From Cerioporus squamosus (lineage: Eukaryota > Basidiomycota > Agaricomycetes > Polyporales > Polyporaceae): DNA of 64,000 nucleotides. Of this stretch, positions 11,721 through 23,609 are shown piece after piece. Under the pieces are notes generated by a model. It searched no databases. It saw only the letters and a list, made by a program, of their open reading frames with translations, and had not been told where the DNA came from. The translations under genes were made by a program, and so were the position numbers. Positions within the stretch are counted from its first letter, which is position 1, and the number at the start of each line of letters is the position of its first letter. The stretch spans positions 1-64,000 of the forward strand of contig JABYQS010000121.1 in NCBI GenBank assembly GCA_022592435.1, in the 5' to 3' direction.

Positions 11721-14644
11721 ATGTCCTCTCCCTCCCGGCCCTTTGACATCCCCAGCACACGCCAGGCGCAGCCCGCCAACGCTGAAGGCACTCCCCCTGT
11801 CTTCGGTACACCGTTATCTGCCTCTCCCAGTGCACGCTTCCTGCGCGCGCAGTACACCGGCACACCTCCTCCACCCAACATTCCTCCCCGCTCTGGTGCT
11901 ACTCCGATAGGCACCCCGCGGACCCCGCAGATCTTTTTGGCCGGTGAACCGTCCTCATCAAGTCCTCGCTTCACAGCGGGAGCTTTCGGTGCGCGGGGCC
12001 CCGGCACACCTGGAAGCGGGCAGCTCGACAACGCGCTCGATGAGCTCACGGACGAGGAGAAGGCCAGGGTCCTGCGCAGGCACCTCGTTTCCCGAGAGGA
12101 ACGACAGAACAACAGGCCCACAACTCCAGAAGTCCCTGGGAGTTCGTCACGGCGTGGGTCGGACACGGGCAATATCTCGCATCGTTCCTCCGCCTCCATG
12201 CTTCGCCCGCAGAGGGAAGATACAGAGCCCTTTCCAGTCCCGTATGACGCGCCCGGGGCCGACATTACGTGAGTACCACAACGATCGAGGCATTACGCCG
12301 TGGGCATGAGGCCGGATCCACTTGGCAGGCAGAGCATGCCGCCGGTGTCAAGTGAACTACCACTCCATGTCCACTTCTGCCATTTGCGTTACTCACGTGC
12401 ATCTCCAGCCATAGCATCTACAAGTGGCAAGCGGATCGACGAAGACAGACTGCGCGTCCTCGATCCGCGTCATATGCCGGTTCGACTCATACCGAGCCTC
12501 CTCATCCCGCATTCGAACATATCCGCGAACCCGGTGGATTCCGTCGTGCACACGTCTTGCTCAACGATCCCGAGCGCGCTTCGGACCGTGCAGTAGTTCG
12601 CAACTTCATTGAGTTTCTCTACATCTTCGGCCACTTTGTAAGCATTGTTCCCTTATCGTCCATGTGCACATCGTATTTATAGCTGCACCTCTATAGGCTG
12701 GTGAAGACCTCGAGGAAATTGAGGAGGATGAGGAACCTACCGATGAGGAAGAACCTATTGCGACGGACACGCCGGTGTATGGCACCAGCGGCTTGCCGGA
12801 GCCACCTTCGTTCACCATTGGTCCGACCCCAGACGGGCACAAGCCAGACGAGCGTTCACCCCTGCTTCAGCGTTCGCATGTGGCACGCTCTCGTTCAAGG
12901 CGACGCATGTCGAGCGCTGGTCCGCACGGAGACGCTACTGTGACAGATGCTGTTCTCATGGTAGATCTCTGCATCTGGGCGTGCAGTCCACATTGCTAAC
13001 TTTGTGTCCAGCTCCTGAAGGCATTCGTCGGTACCGGTATCCTGTTCCTTGGCAAAGCGTGAGTACCGCACACTCGACGCGACACGGCAGCTCGCTTATG
13101 CACTGCACAGTTTCCTGAACGGCGGGATCCTCTTCTCGGCCGCAGTCCTTTCGTTCATAGCGTTGGTCTCCTTGTATTCGTTCCTACTTCTTGTCAAGAC
13201 GAAGTTCGTCGTTCCGGGAAGTTTCGGCGGTAGGTCACTTTCTCCCGCCCTATGTGTAGAACAAATCAACTCAAGTCTCCATACTGTCAGACATCGGTGG
13301 CACACTGTACGGCCCATGGATGCGATATGCGATCCTCACTTCTATCACTGTGTCGCAGCTGGGCTTTGTCTCGGCCTACATCATCTTCGTCTCCGAGAAC
13401 CTCCAGTCCTTCGTCTTGGCGATCACGAACTGTGCGAAGCTCCTGGGCATCCAGTACTTCATCCTCCTTCAGATGATCATCTTCCTGCCTCTGGCGCTTG
13501 TGCGCAATTTGACGAAGCTGAGCACGACGGCTCTTGTCGCGGATGCTTTCATCTTGGCTGGACTCATCTATATCTTTGGAAGTGAGGCTAGTATCATGGC
13601 TCGCAACGGCCCGGCGCACGTCGAATTGTTCAACGCGAAGGACTGGCCGCTGTTGATTGGGTAAGCAGACATCGCCAGCTGGTGGACCCAGTTAGACTTA
13701 CTGATGCTTTCATCACATAGAACTGCTGTGTTCTCCTTCGAGGGCATCGGTTTGGTACGGCATATCCCGGTTCTGTCCGTTCGTCTCGCTTATGCCTTCG
13801 TCTAGGTCATCCCAATCACCGACGCCATGAAGGAACCGAGGAAGTTCCCAGCCGTCCTCACCGGGGTCATGCTCTTCCTGATGGGTGAGTTCAATCGGTG
13901 CTTCTGACAGCCAACATCCTCACGACGTTTTGCAGTCCTCTTCGGCGGCGGCGGCGCCATGTCGTACCTGACGTTCGGTGCTGACGTTCAGACCGTCGTC
14001 ATCGTCAACCTTGACACTACGTCCAAGCTCACGCAAACGGTATGTTTTATCCTATGGCATCGTGTCCCAAAACTGACTAGTTGTGGTGGTCTTTTAGGTG
14101 CAATTCCTGTACTCTCTTGCGATCCTGCTGTCCGTTCCGCTCCAGCTCTTCCCGGCCGTTCGGATCATGGAGAACGGTCTCTTCGAGCGCAGCGGGAAGC
14201 AGAATGTCGTTGTCAAGTGGCAGAAGAACGTCTTCCGGTTCTGCACCGTCGCCTTCTGCGCGGGGTTGAGCTACTTCGGCGCTGCCGATCTCGACAAGTT
14301 CGTCTCGTTCGTCGGCAGTTTCGCATGGTGCGCCCTACCGTTATTGCGCCCCGTGTTCTGGTGACGTTGACCACTATGACGTCTTAGTGTTCCCTTGTGC
14401 TACGTCTACCCGGCGATGCTGCACTATAAGGCCTGTGCGCGCACGCGGAGGCAGAAGGCGATAGACATCGCGCTCATGATCTTCGGCACCATCGCGGCGA
14501 CGTACACCACTATCCAGACCATCAAGGTGAGTCGTCCTCCACGTGAGAGTGTGTGAGAGTGAGTGCTGATGCGTCGGGTAGCTTATGGTGGAGCCTGCCC
14601 CGGCTGAGCCACCGACTCTCGGGCAATGCGGGCACTCGCCGTAA
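11721..14644 (+). CDS. AVT3: Vacuolar amino-acid transporter, AVT3-like (AAAP family)
   Basis: Twelve exons (11721-12268, 12409-12637, 12697-12960, 13012-13058, 13111-13229, 13291-13660, 13721-13754, 13806-13884, 13936-14039, 14098-14327, 14388-14526, 14582-14644) sum to 2226 nt, 741 residues. The first 345 residues are cytosolic in character: Pro/Ser-rich, then acidic. The transporter core follows with about ten hydrophobic helices. It starts at LLKAFVGTGILFLGKAF, the amino-acid/auxin permease signature near the first helix, and includes SFEGIGLVIPI and the glycine-rich segment after ITDAMKEPRKFP. Yeast Avt3/Avt4 export neutral amino acids from the vacuole; the same role is inferred. An in-frame TTG at 11703 was not used as a start. 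Confidence 0.9.
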
Positions 14645-17291
14645 GTAGGAGACTGTGACTGCCGTGGGTGAGAAGGGCAGCGTCGTCGATCTTCCTCGGT
14701 TTCTCTCTCTTGCATTGTGATATCCCGTCGTGTGTCACTGGATGGGCAACCGTCAAAGTTCAACAATCCACCTCAAGACATGTCATCCAATTCATTCAAC
14801 AAGGACAATCATCAATCATGCATCATGCGTAAAGTCATCCCTACACCACCCCAAGTTGCTACGGACATGTCTGCGCGCTCATCACATACTCACAAACTCC
14901 GACATCGACAGTATCGCGTACTACACAATATACACACTCTAATTTGCATTTGTGTCCGTTTACTCAGATCTGACGTGAAAAGTCACTTGTGAAAGATGGA
15001 GCGTGTTGAGCCAAGGTTGGGCAGTGACGGCAGTCTCGAGCTCGCAGGGCCGTTAGCGCTTGGTCGGCATTGTGGCCACCGTGTATCCCTCTGTGCACAT
15101 CCTGTCCCTGGATATTGGATACGTACGGAAGTTAGTGGATGAGCAGAGCGCAGAATCCAGATGCTGGTCCATGGCAGCGAAACGGGCGCGTGGCGTGGGA
15201 TTGCTACGGGCCACTCATCATCGTCCAGAAATGGTAGCTCTGACGCCCGATGAAGCAGGCGCGGCGGCGGAGGTTGAGAAGCCTCGATCGGCGGGATGTG
15301 AACTTGCGCATAAGTAGTCCGAACGGCGACGTCCACGGGGTTCAACACACGACCCCCGCACTCGCCTTCTTTCGCCCAATCTCCCTGCTTGACACTATGG
15401 CTGTGACTGGCCTACAAGGAGACGGGATTAATATCCGCAAAAGCCTTCAAGAAGTTCAGGTGAGGGTTTATCATATACATACTGCGCGTTCTGACACGCA
15501 TACACATCACCCAGACATGCTTTTTACCACCGAATTGGTTATACCGTGCTGAACTGACAACAGCGGCGCGACTGTGGACATCCAAACAAGTGGAAATTCA
15601 CCTTTCTGGATATCAATGAGGCCTACTAGTAGTAGGCCTCCTTCAAGGCCCCTCCTAGGGGTAATATATCGAGCCTCGATACATTGACTGGAGAAACCGC
15701 GACAAGATTGTTCTCTGGGACTGTGGAATGAATGGACTGGGCTCTCAGTATTACGACATCAATATTCTGGGGCACATCGGAGCCTCTCTGAACTCCTCTC
15801 GGGTTCGCCTACAGTGAATGGGAAATGTGCCGCCGCCAGCGTGCCGCTCTGAATATCCTGTTCGAGAGCATGCGACCATGGACATATCTACGCTGCATGG
15901 CAGGTGAGCGAGTCGTGCTTGTATGAACTCGCATCGTAGTGTCTCACCCAGATGTTCGCTCAAGCAGGAAATCGCCGCCTCCGCCCGACATGATCGCTAC
16001 TAAACACGTCAAAAAGGTGGCGATTGTGGTCCTTCCCTGCCTCTCGGCATGGATCAGATGGGACTCCGACAACTGCGATCCATGCACACCAAGGTGAGCC
16101 CCTGCCGTTTGCCCTACGTCTGCGAAGCAGTCCTCTACGTCCGTGCTTTCCTGACGCGCATCATTCGACGGCCCCGTGGTGCAGAACGCATATAATCTAC
16201 CTTCAAGGCTGCCTGCATGCGTACGCAGTCGGTCGGCTCCGAGGACCTAACGAGAGATCCACGTCAGCGGGAAAAGGGCCATGCGACTATGTGACTCTCA
16301 GCTCCTCAAAGGCCGAGGCAAGGCAAGTTACACGGAAGAGGCAAGTTGCTCATAATCTGACCGTTGCGCGTGCTAACTACCATCGGCAAGGACACAAGCA
16401 CAAGCGATAGCTATGCAGGCCTAAGCTGCTAACACATGGACAGGCTTGTGAAAGCAACTCCGCATCTTCCCCATCCTCCGCTGTGAACCGATGTGAAACG
16501 AGGAGCAGATGATAGGTGGCGCTGCTGGAGGCCTGCCTGCTCGATCACCATTGAGTAGAAGGTGGCAGGGCTAGCGCACGCCTCCTGGGCACATGCTCGA
16601 GGCTGAGCTCGCGGGGGTAGGAGACTGAATGTAGGGTACACAGAGCGTCTGCTTCTATGAGTTGCAGGAGGAGTACTTACATCGGTGCCAATCATGTCCG
16701 ATTTGCCTCCGCCTGGGGGTCTCGTGTCGACGCCTGTACTGAGCAGCCGAAAGTCCGTGAAGCAGTGAAATATGTTATATCTCGAAGTCGACATTGACCG
16801 AGAGGTTGGTCAATCCTCGCCAGATGGGCGTCCACGACGGGGCCGGCTACGTAGTGGACGGTGGAGCATGCAGCCCCGCGGAGGCTTTCGCCAAACTTGC
16901 CTTTTCTCCGCATCGTTCCCGCCCTCCCGTCCGCCCCCGCCCAGCCTCAGCGATCCCGAGTGCGTCTCCGCCGCGGCCGTTGTCGACATACACGAGCCCT
17001 GTCTGTCCAGAGCGCGCAGAGTGGACCGTGCACCGGGCGCTGACGTCGGTGGCATCGTCGTTCAAGCACGCGCCCAGCCCGATCGCCTCCCCGCTCTCGC
17101 TCTCGCCTTCGCCATCCGCCCTGGCCTCCCAGGCTCGCACCCGCCGCCGACCGCTCTTTGGCCTCCTCGCGCGGGGACATCGCCGCCGATCCAACACCCT
17201 CGACAGCCCTACCCGCCCCTTCGCCGTCGTCGCGCGCGCGGGCACTGGTCCCAACCAGAGCAGCCCCTCTCCCGTCGCCCCTTCCCACCTC
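14645..17291. other. 2.6-kb intergenic region with hairpins and a long open leader
   Basis: No gene is supported. It contains three adjacent perfect inverted repeats at 15618-15681. The frame of the downstream RhoGAP gene is open back to an ATG at 16794, which could add 166 Pro/Ser/Arg-rich residues. I treat that part as leader because the ATG at 17292 gives a normal start and the upstream peptide has no recognisable content. Confidence 0.4.
15618..15681. repeat. Cluster of three short perfect inverted repeats
   Basis: Arms of 10 nt with a 3-nt loop lie at 15618-15640 (gaggcctact/agtaggcctc). Arms of 5 nt with a 3-nt loop lie at 15649-15661 (cccct/agggg). Arms of 7 nt with a 1-nt loop lie at 15667-15681 (tatcgag/ctcgata). 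All three fall within 64 bp of intergenic DNA. Confidence 0.7.
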
Positions 17292-19409
17292 ATGACAACC
17301 GCCCAGTCCCCGCCCCCCGCCGCCCAGTCCCAGGAGCCCGCCGCCCTGGCGAACACCAAGGCCAGTCTCAAGACCTGGTGGAACCACTTCACCTTCGCGC
17401 AGCGGGCCAAGAAGGAGGCAGAGGAGAAGAAGGGCACCCCAGGCGAGAGCGTCGTGTTCGGAAAACCGCTCAAGGAGAGTCTCAAGTACGCGAGCGTCCA
17501 GATCTCGACCGCGAATGCGAACGGCGAGCTCTACGTGTGGGGGTATATACCCGTCGTCGTAGCCAAGTGGTGCGTCGTGCTACCATGTCCTGTCTATCTC
17601 CGTCCTCATCCCAACGGCAGCGGACTCTATCTGAAGGAGAATGGTGCGTGTCCTCGCTTTCAACGACAGTCAGACCCCCGGTCGCTGGTAGGAGATGTAC
17701 TGCGAAACTGCTGTTTCGTTTGGAGGGGGCTCTCGGTGCGCGGCGGTCTCTACCCATCTTCCCTCAGCGTCGCCAGTGGATTGTGACGAGAGATGCGGAA
17801 GTCGAATGTCCCGCAGGACGTTCGGTCCAATGTTTGCTCTTCCGCCTCTTCCAATGGTTCGCCCGCCGTGATGCTCTGGGTGTATGAGTGTGTCCTTTCA
17901 AGGACGGCAGGCTTCCTGCTTGCCTGATAGCAGCACGAGCACCCCTCCGAACGGGGATAGACTCGTGCACATATGTGCTTTCGGCGGTCACCCGACAGTC
18001 CTCATTTTGGAGCATTAGATGCACTGCTGCACCGCGAAATTGCTATCTTATTCGGCACAGGCTCGGTGTGCAAGTCTGAGGGATAGCAGAGTCCCGTCCG
18101 TCTTCCCTACTGCAACACCAATGGGGGCTTTGACTGTCGTCCTCCGCTTACTCGAGTGTATACTGACAATCGATCAGCTACCGAGGTGGAGGGCACCTTT
18201 CGGGTCAACGGCTCAAATAAGCGTATGAGGGAATTGCAAGCTGCATTTGAGACCCCTCCACGAGTGCGTCCCCACTTTTCTCCTATTCGCCGTGGGACCT
18301 GCTTTGCGAACTGCTTTTCTCTCCCACACGCGCAGTACGGCAAGAACCTGGACTGGAAAAAGGAACAGTTCACAACACACGACGTCGCAAGCGTGTTCCG
18401 ACGATACCTCACACAGATGCCAGTGCGTATATATTCTACGTTCCTTGCTCCTTCACTAACGCAGAGCAGGAACCTGTTATACCCCATGACATGTATCATT
18501 TAGTGAGCATCTCAGCCTCTACCGCACCGCCCTGTCGCTGACTGTACGCAGTTCCGAGATGCCCTTGGTGAGATATCCCCTGAACGAAGAGCGGGCGCGT
18601 GCTGATACGTGCAGTTCAGCAAAGAAACCGTACAATGAGGACGAAGTGATTGCGACGTACAAGAAGTTAATCCGGTCAATGCCCCGCGCAAACCAGTATC
18701 TGCTTTTGTACGTGCTGGACCTTCTGTCTGTCTTCGCAAGGAAGTCGGACAAGAACCTCATGACCGCGAAGAGTACGTCTGTCCCACCTTACCTCGGAGG
18801 GCTGCAGTTCTCACCGCGCGACGCCCTTCTACAGACTTGGCGGTGATCTTCCGGCCAGCACTCATCGCTCATCCAACACACGAGATGTCGCCGCAGGAGC
18901 ACCAGCTTAGCCAGGACGTGCTCGAGTTCCTCATCAAGCACCAGGATTGGTTCATGCTGGACATCCCACCACCACCGACAACAAGACCGTCGGATAGCGC
19001 GGTCACAGTACCCATGGCCGAGCCAGTGGACCTGCTCTCGAGCTCCGACGAGGAGTCAGGAGGGTGGAAGTTGATCAGCCGCGATGTGCCCAAGCGGCTG
19101 GATCGACGGCGAACAACGACAGAGCGCTCTGGCGGTGAGTATCTCAAACCCGTTTTCCACTTCTTGCCCCTGACCGCCCCATGTGATTGCGCAGAGAAAT
19201 CGCCAGTGGAAGGTGGCAACCTGTCACCTGTGGTGGAATCGCCGCCTTCGCGGTCAAACTCAATCGTGACGGTGACGCGGAGCCGGACGCTGCCTTCTTC
19301 CAAGAGTCGCCTGCCAGACGAGGAACGGCACGCGAAGCTGGTCAAGAAGCAGAAACGCGCCTCGGTCCAGCCGGGACGCACATCGAGCGGGGGCGCGCAG
19401 ACAGGGTGA
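17292..19409 (+). CDS. Rho GTPase-activating protein, Sac7/Bag7-like
   Basis: Nine exons (17292-17569, 17621-17643, 18178-18263, 18336-18422, 18470-18502, 18552-18567, 18620-18772, 18835-19134, 19195-19409) sum to 1191 nt, 396 residues. The RhoGAP domain spans about 60-260. It opens VFGKPLKESLKYA, carries the arginine finger in EGTFRVNGS, and continues with MPEPVIPHDMY and a NLAVIFRP helix. This matches the yeast Sac7/Bag7 class that turns off Rho1 in cell-wall and actin signalling. The C-terminal 130 residues are Ser/Pro-rich with acidic SSSDEES patches and a basic end. Exons of 23, 33 and 16 nt are used. Intron 2 (17644-18177) is 534 nt, about ten times its neighbours. An in-frame upstream ATG at 16794 is possible. 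Confidence 0.88.
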
Positions 19410-20509
19410 CCATGAGCGGGCAGCGCCATGCACCTAGAGGGCTCATCCAAGCTGTTGCCCACCCGTGCCGCCTGCCGCTCGTTGTCGCCCTTGCTTTCGC
19501 TTTCGGCTCCGGTTCAGTGCACATCACACAATTTGCTATACCACCACCGTACATGTACTACCCTGCTGCTGCTATCTCCCGCTCGCGTGCGTGTCCACAT
19601 TGCTTCCTTCGTATTTAATTGGCGGCGGAGGGGCCTGCCGCCGGATGTCCCTTCACGATGTCGATGTTGTTATGATATACATATGTTGTTCCGATAGTCC
19701 CTTGTCCCTATCCCCTTCGTCTCTTCTTTGAGCTCTCTCCCCTACGCTTTCTGAGTGCCCCGTGCCTCCGCATACTTACATTCTTACTCCTCCTGTCGAC
19801 GACCCCGGCCTCTCCCCCCCCCCTCTCCCCCTCCCTGCCTTCGCATGACATGGACATGATCACGATTCATAATCCGGTGGACGGCGTACATACTGCGTCT
19901 CAGTACTCAGTACTCGGCTCCGGACAGGTGTAGGACCTGGTGCACCCTGGTGTATATTTAGCGCAAGTTATAATCGCTTGACACGCTGTGCGGCCGGCTT
20001 GTTCGCCGTTTGCGGCACTTGTCTTGGAATGTCCATCGTCATGTCGACGGCAACAGACTGAGAGGTCGGCCCGTGCGCAGTTCGTTGTTCTGCCAGGCAC
20101 TCGAGCGCGAGTCGGTACGCGATGCTCGCACATGCCGAGAGTCTTGTGTTGTTTCGCTCAAGTTTTGCTCGAGGTGCGGGGACTTGAGTACAAGTCGGTG
20201 GACGAGCTCGAGCTCGAGCCAACTGGAGTGTGCGTTCGTGAGCCGGAATGGTGGCGGAGGACTGGGCTTAGCCATAAGAGCGTTCCTGTGAAGCCGGAGC
20301 ACCGGGTCGATGAAGCTCACAGTTCATAGCCTTTGTGCGAGCGGTTCGCACACGGGGACCACGCCTCTGCGCCTTCCCTCCTCTCCTCCTCCACGAAGGG
20401 TGCCACTGCCCGCTTTGACGACCTTACGAGCGACCGACGACTGCCTCTGAGACCGGAGGGTGTGACGACCTGCCGCCGCCAAGTGTGCCGAAAGACGAAT
20501 ATAGCTGCC
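19410..20509. other. 1.1-kb intergenic region with pyrimidine-rich and palindromic DNA
   Basis: No gene is supported. A C/T-rich stretch lies at 19686-19850 and the self-complementary string gagctcgagctcgag at 20204-20218. The region should hold the RhoGAP 3' UTR and the GH17 promoter. Confidence 0.4.
19686..19850 (+). repeat. Polypyrimidine tract with a C10 run
   Basis: The plus strand is strongly C/T-biased and includes ten consecutive C's at about 19814-19823, flanked by further C-rich blocks. Such tracts are prone to slippage and to sequencing error. No coding function is seen. Confidence 0.6.
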
Positions 20510-22657
20510 ATGCCATCCTGGTCCGATCCCACGCGCGGCGCGAACGCAGGCCCAGAGTCTCAGTACTCCTACTTGCCCGTCGGTTCATCTTTCTCCTCTA
20601 CCGCTCACCATCCCTCTCTTTACTTATTTCCATACCCCCCTCCCCTGCTGCGCAGCCGCCACACCGTCTATCTAGCATAGACGACCCCTACGCCCTCGCG
20701 AGCCTCTCCGCCTCCGCCTCGCCCCGCCAGAGCGTCGCCAGTTCGCTCAACGCCTCGCCCAACACCAGCTACGCGCGGATAGAGCATACCGACGACCCGG
20801 ACCACCCCGCCATGCCCCTCAACAACGCGTATAGCCAGCACCAGCAGGGCTACTCCAATGTGGACCAGCCCTACTCGAACCAGCCCTTCAACAGCAGCGC
20901 ATGGTTGGAGAAGGAGCAGTCGCGCAGCAAGCGGACGAAATGGATCGTGAGTCTCCTGTCCTTCCCTTCCCGGTGTCTTGTCTTTGTTTCGAGCGACGAA
21001 CATCGGGGCGGTGCTGCGGAGCGTACTGACATGCCCTCGGGAAGGTCATCGGCACCCTGGTCGGCGTTGTGATCCTGGCTGCCATTGGTATCGCGGTCGG
21101 CGTTACTGTCGCCAAGAGCCACTCGAGCTCGTCGACAAAGTCGGGCTCCTCCTCGTCCACCGTCAACCAGACCGACCCGAACGACCCGAGCACGTTCCAG
21201 AAGGACTCGCGGCTCGTCAAGTCCTTCTACGGCATCGCGTACACGCCGGAGAACTCGCAGTACCCGGATTGCGGCAACAAGCTCGGTGTGTACATTGTCG
21301 CTCGTTTCTGGCCCGTTTGCATGAACTCATCGCGTCGGGCACGCGTACTGTGCAGAGGACGTCATCACGGACATCCAGGTATGTGTTCCGTCGCTGCGAG
21401 TGTTATTGCTCATGCTGATCCGGCTGATGCTCTGCTGTCCGTAGCTTCTCTCGCAGCTGACTGACGTATGTTCCCACTATCGCCGTACGCCGTGTCCGAA
21501 CTGAGATGAAACATCCTCCAGCAAATCCGTCTGTATGGTGGGGACTGCAACCAGTCGGCGTTGGTGGTGAGTATCATGCCTCCATCTTCGTCGACGGGAA
21601 GCTCATAGACCACGTACACTAGCTCGAGGCCATCAAGCAGACCAAGGTCAACATGAGCGTCTGGCTGGGCAACTACCCGATCCCCACCGATCCTGCGCCA
21701 TACGAGAGGCAGCGCGACGCCATCATCGACGCGATCAAGACCTACGGCACGGACCATGTCGCTGGTGTCACTGTCGGGAACGAGTACATCCTGAAGTTCG
21801 TCTCCATTCTTTCTCTCAGCAGCTTCTGCCCGGACGCTGACGCTTCCACGCTGCGCAGCTGGTTGAACGCCAACGGCGCGGACGACCCGAACAGCGCCAT
21901 CGGCAACACGGGCGCGCAGATGCTCCTCGCGAACGTCACGGACACCCGGAACGCGCTCGCGGCGCTGAACCTCGACAAGACGATCCCGGTCGGCACGGCG
22001 GACGCGGGCAGCTTCTTCAACACCGAGCTGCTGCAGAACGTGGACTTTGGCATGTCGAACATCCACGCGTGGTTCGCGAACGTGTCGATCGACCAGTCCG
22101 CGGGCTGGGTGAACGACTTCTTCCAGGAGAACAATGTTGCGCTCGCAAATTCCCTGAGCAACCAGCCCAAGATGTACATTGCTGAGACTGGTTGGCCAAC
22201 TGTGAGTGTGTTATCCTGTTGGAAGTGTGGTTCGGGACTGAGTGTCGTCTGCTCGCAGGCTTCCAAGGATGTTGGGAACGAGAGCAACGGCCCGTCGACT
22301 GCGAGCGAGCCAAACCTCCAGGTACGCTTGGCATTTTATACTGGAAGTGCACTAAGGTACTCACTTGCTCGCAGATCTTCCTTGACACCTTCGTTTGCCA
22401 AGCTAACAAGAACGGCACTGGATACTTCTTCTTTGAGGTAAGTTGTGTGTTGGTGTCGAGGACTGGACCAATATCTGATGTGTCGTGCAGTACTTCGACG
22501 AGACCTGGAAGGACGCGCAGTTCGGTGGCGTTGAGGGTCACTGGGGTCTGTTCTATTCGAAGTAAGCCAGTCGCCATCAGCCACTCCGTCGCGACTTACT
22601 GATGTCACCTGTGTCTGCAGCCGGACTCTCAAAGACATCACGATTCCCACCTGCTAG
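20510..22657 (+). CDS. Membrane-anchored GH17 glucan beta-1,3-glucosidase
   Basis: Twelve exons (20510-20578, 20656-20946, 21045-21285, 21356-21378, 21445-21465, 21522-21566, 21623-21795, 21859-22201, 22259-22321, 22375-22437, 22491-22561, 22621-22657) sum to 1440 nt, 479 residues. The N-terminal 115 residues are cytosolic and Tyr/Ser/Gln-rich. A single membrane helix (VIGTLVGVVILAAIGIAVGV) and a Ser-rich stalk make it a type II membrane protein. The GH17 barrel starts at SFYGIAYTPENSQYPDCG. The acid/base Glu lies in VGNEY (about 283) and the nucleophile in YIAETGWPT (about 398). The likely role is cell-wall beta-1,3-glucan remodelling outside the membrane. Exons of 23 and 21 nt are required. 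The donor after residue 23 (gtcggt) is weak, so the first junction is the least certain. Confidence 0.9.
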
Positions 22658-23609
22658 TCGCGACTTCCTCCATCTCCCTCCCTCCTGCGACACCCACACC
22701 TATCACACCCTGTTCACCTTCTTTCCCGTGCACCTGCTGCACATGTAGCCCTTGTTCGTGACTTCTCGCGCGCATGGACGCTCTCTTGTATCCTCTGCAT
22801 GTTACTTACCCATTCACGTTCTCATCTTCATCTCTTCTGTTGCTGCAGCATAGTCACGACTCACGGACAGTCTACCTTTACCCCCTTAGCGTTGGATGGC
22901 GTACCACTGAGCTCATCCTGTACGCGTGCGCTCGTTTCGTCTCTCGTTTCGGTTTGTTGAGTCTTACGTTAGGTTCTCGGGCCTGAGGGGCCCGCATCGG
23001 ACCTCAGAGATGTGATATACTTAGGTGATCATCTCGGACTACATACAGTAAGTAGTGGCCTTCCCTGCATTGTAGTCGTACATAATCAGGAGCCCCGGTG
23101 GTTGGGGCCCACCAGTACCCAATGGACAGTGCCTTCGGTTTTGATTATCGTGCTGGGGTGTTTGATGATTCGCGATCTCTGTCGGGGTGAAGGTGAAACT
23201 AGTGCGGGGTCCGCACAGTCTGAGGAGATCGCTACAGTATTATCATTTATGCCCCTATCTGTACGCGCACATGCACATGCTGGAACTCCCATGTTTTCCC
23301 GCCTGGCTTCTGCAGCTGCCGTCTCACGTCTTGTCATTGGCGGAGGTATCGGGCGCTTGACAAGCACAGCTCTTCTGCAAACCACCATCACCGAGGTTCT
23401 GCTTCCACCGCGCTCAGACCTCAGGTGCTGCAGCTCTGAGTTCTGACCGGAGGATGTAGCATCATTCATGTTCCGGCTTCTTCTCCCCTCCATCTCCGAC
23501 AAGCATAGCCTTGCCGACTGTTCGAGCGGCTCGCCGGTGGGGGGTATTTGAGGAACATGCCAGTGGCGTCTTCATTAGGAGCTGCTCACCTCGCCGATAG
23601 CTCGCCCCT
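22658..23609. other. Intergenic, no gene supported
   Basis: A GC-rich inverted repeat (cgggcc...ggcccg) occurs near 22978-22994, downstream of the GH17 gene. Open frames here do not resemble protein. Confidence 0.4.

Noticed and set aside
16772..17887. A 371-codon open frame overlapping the RhoGAP start
   Set aside because: It is a shadow frame of arginine- and proline-rich sequence; the RhoGAP reading frame is supported by domain motifs and exon phases.
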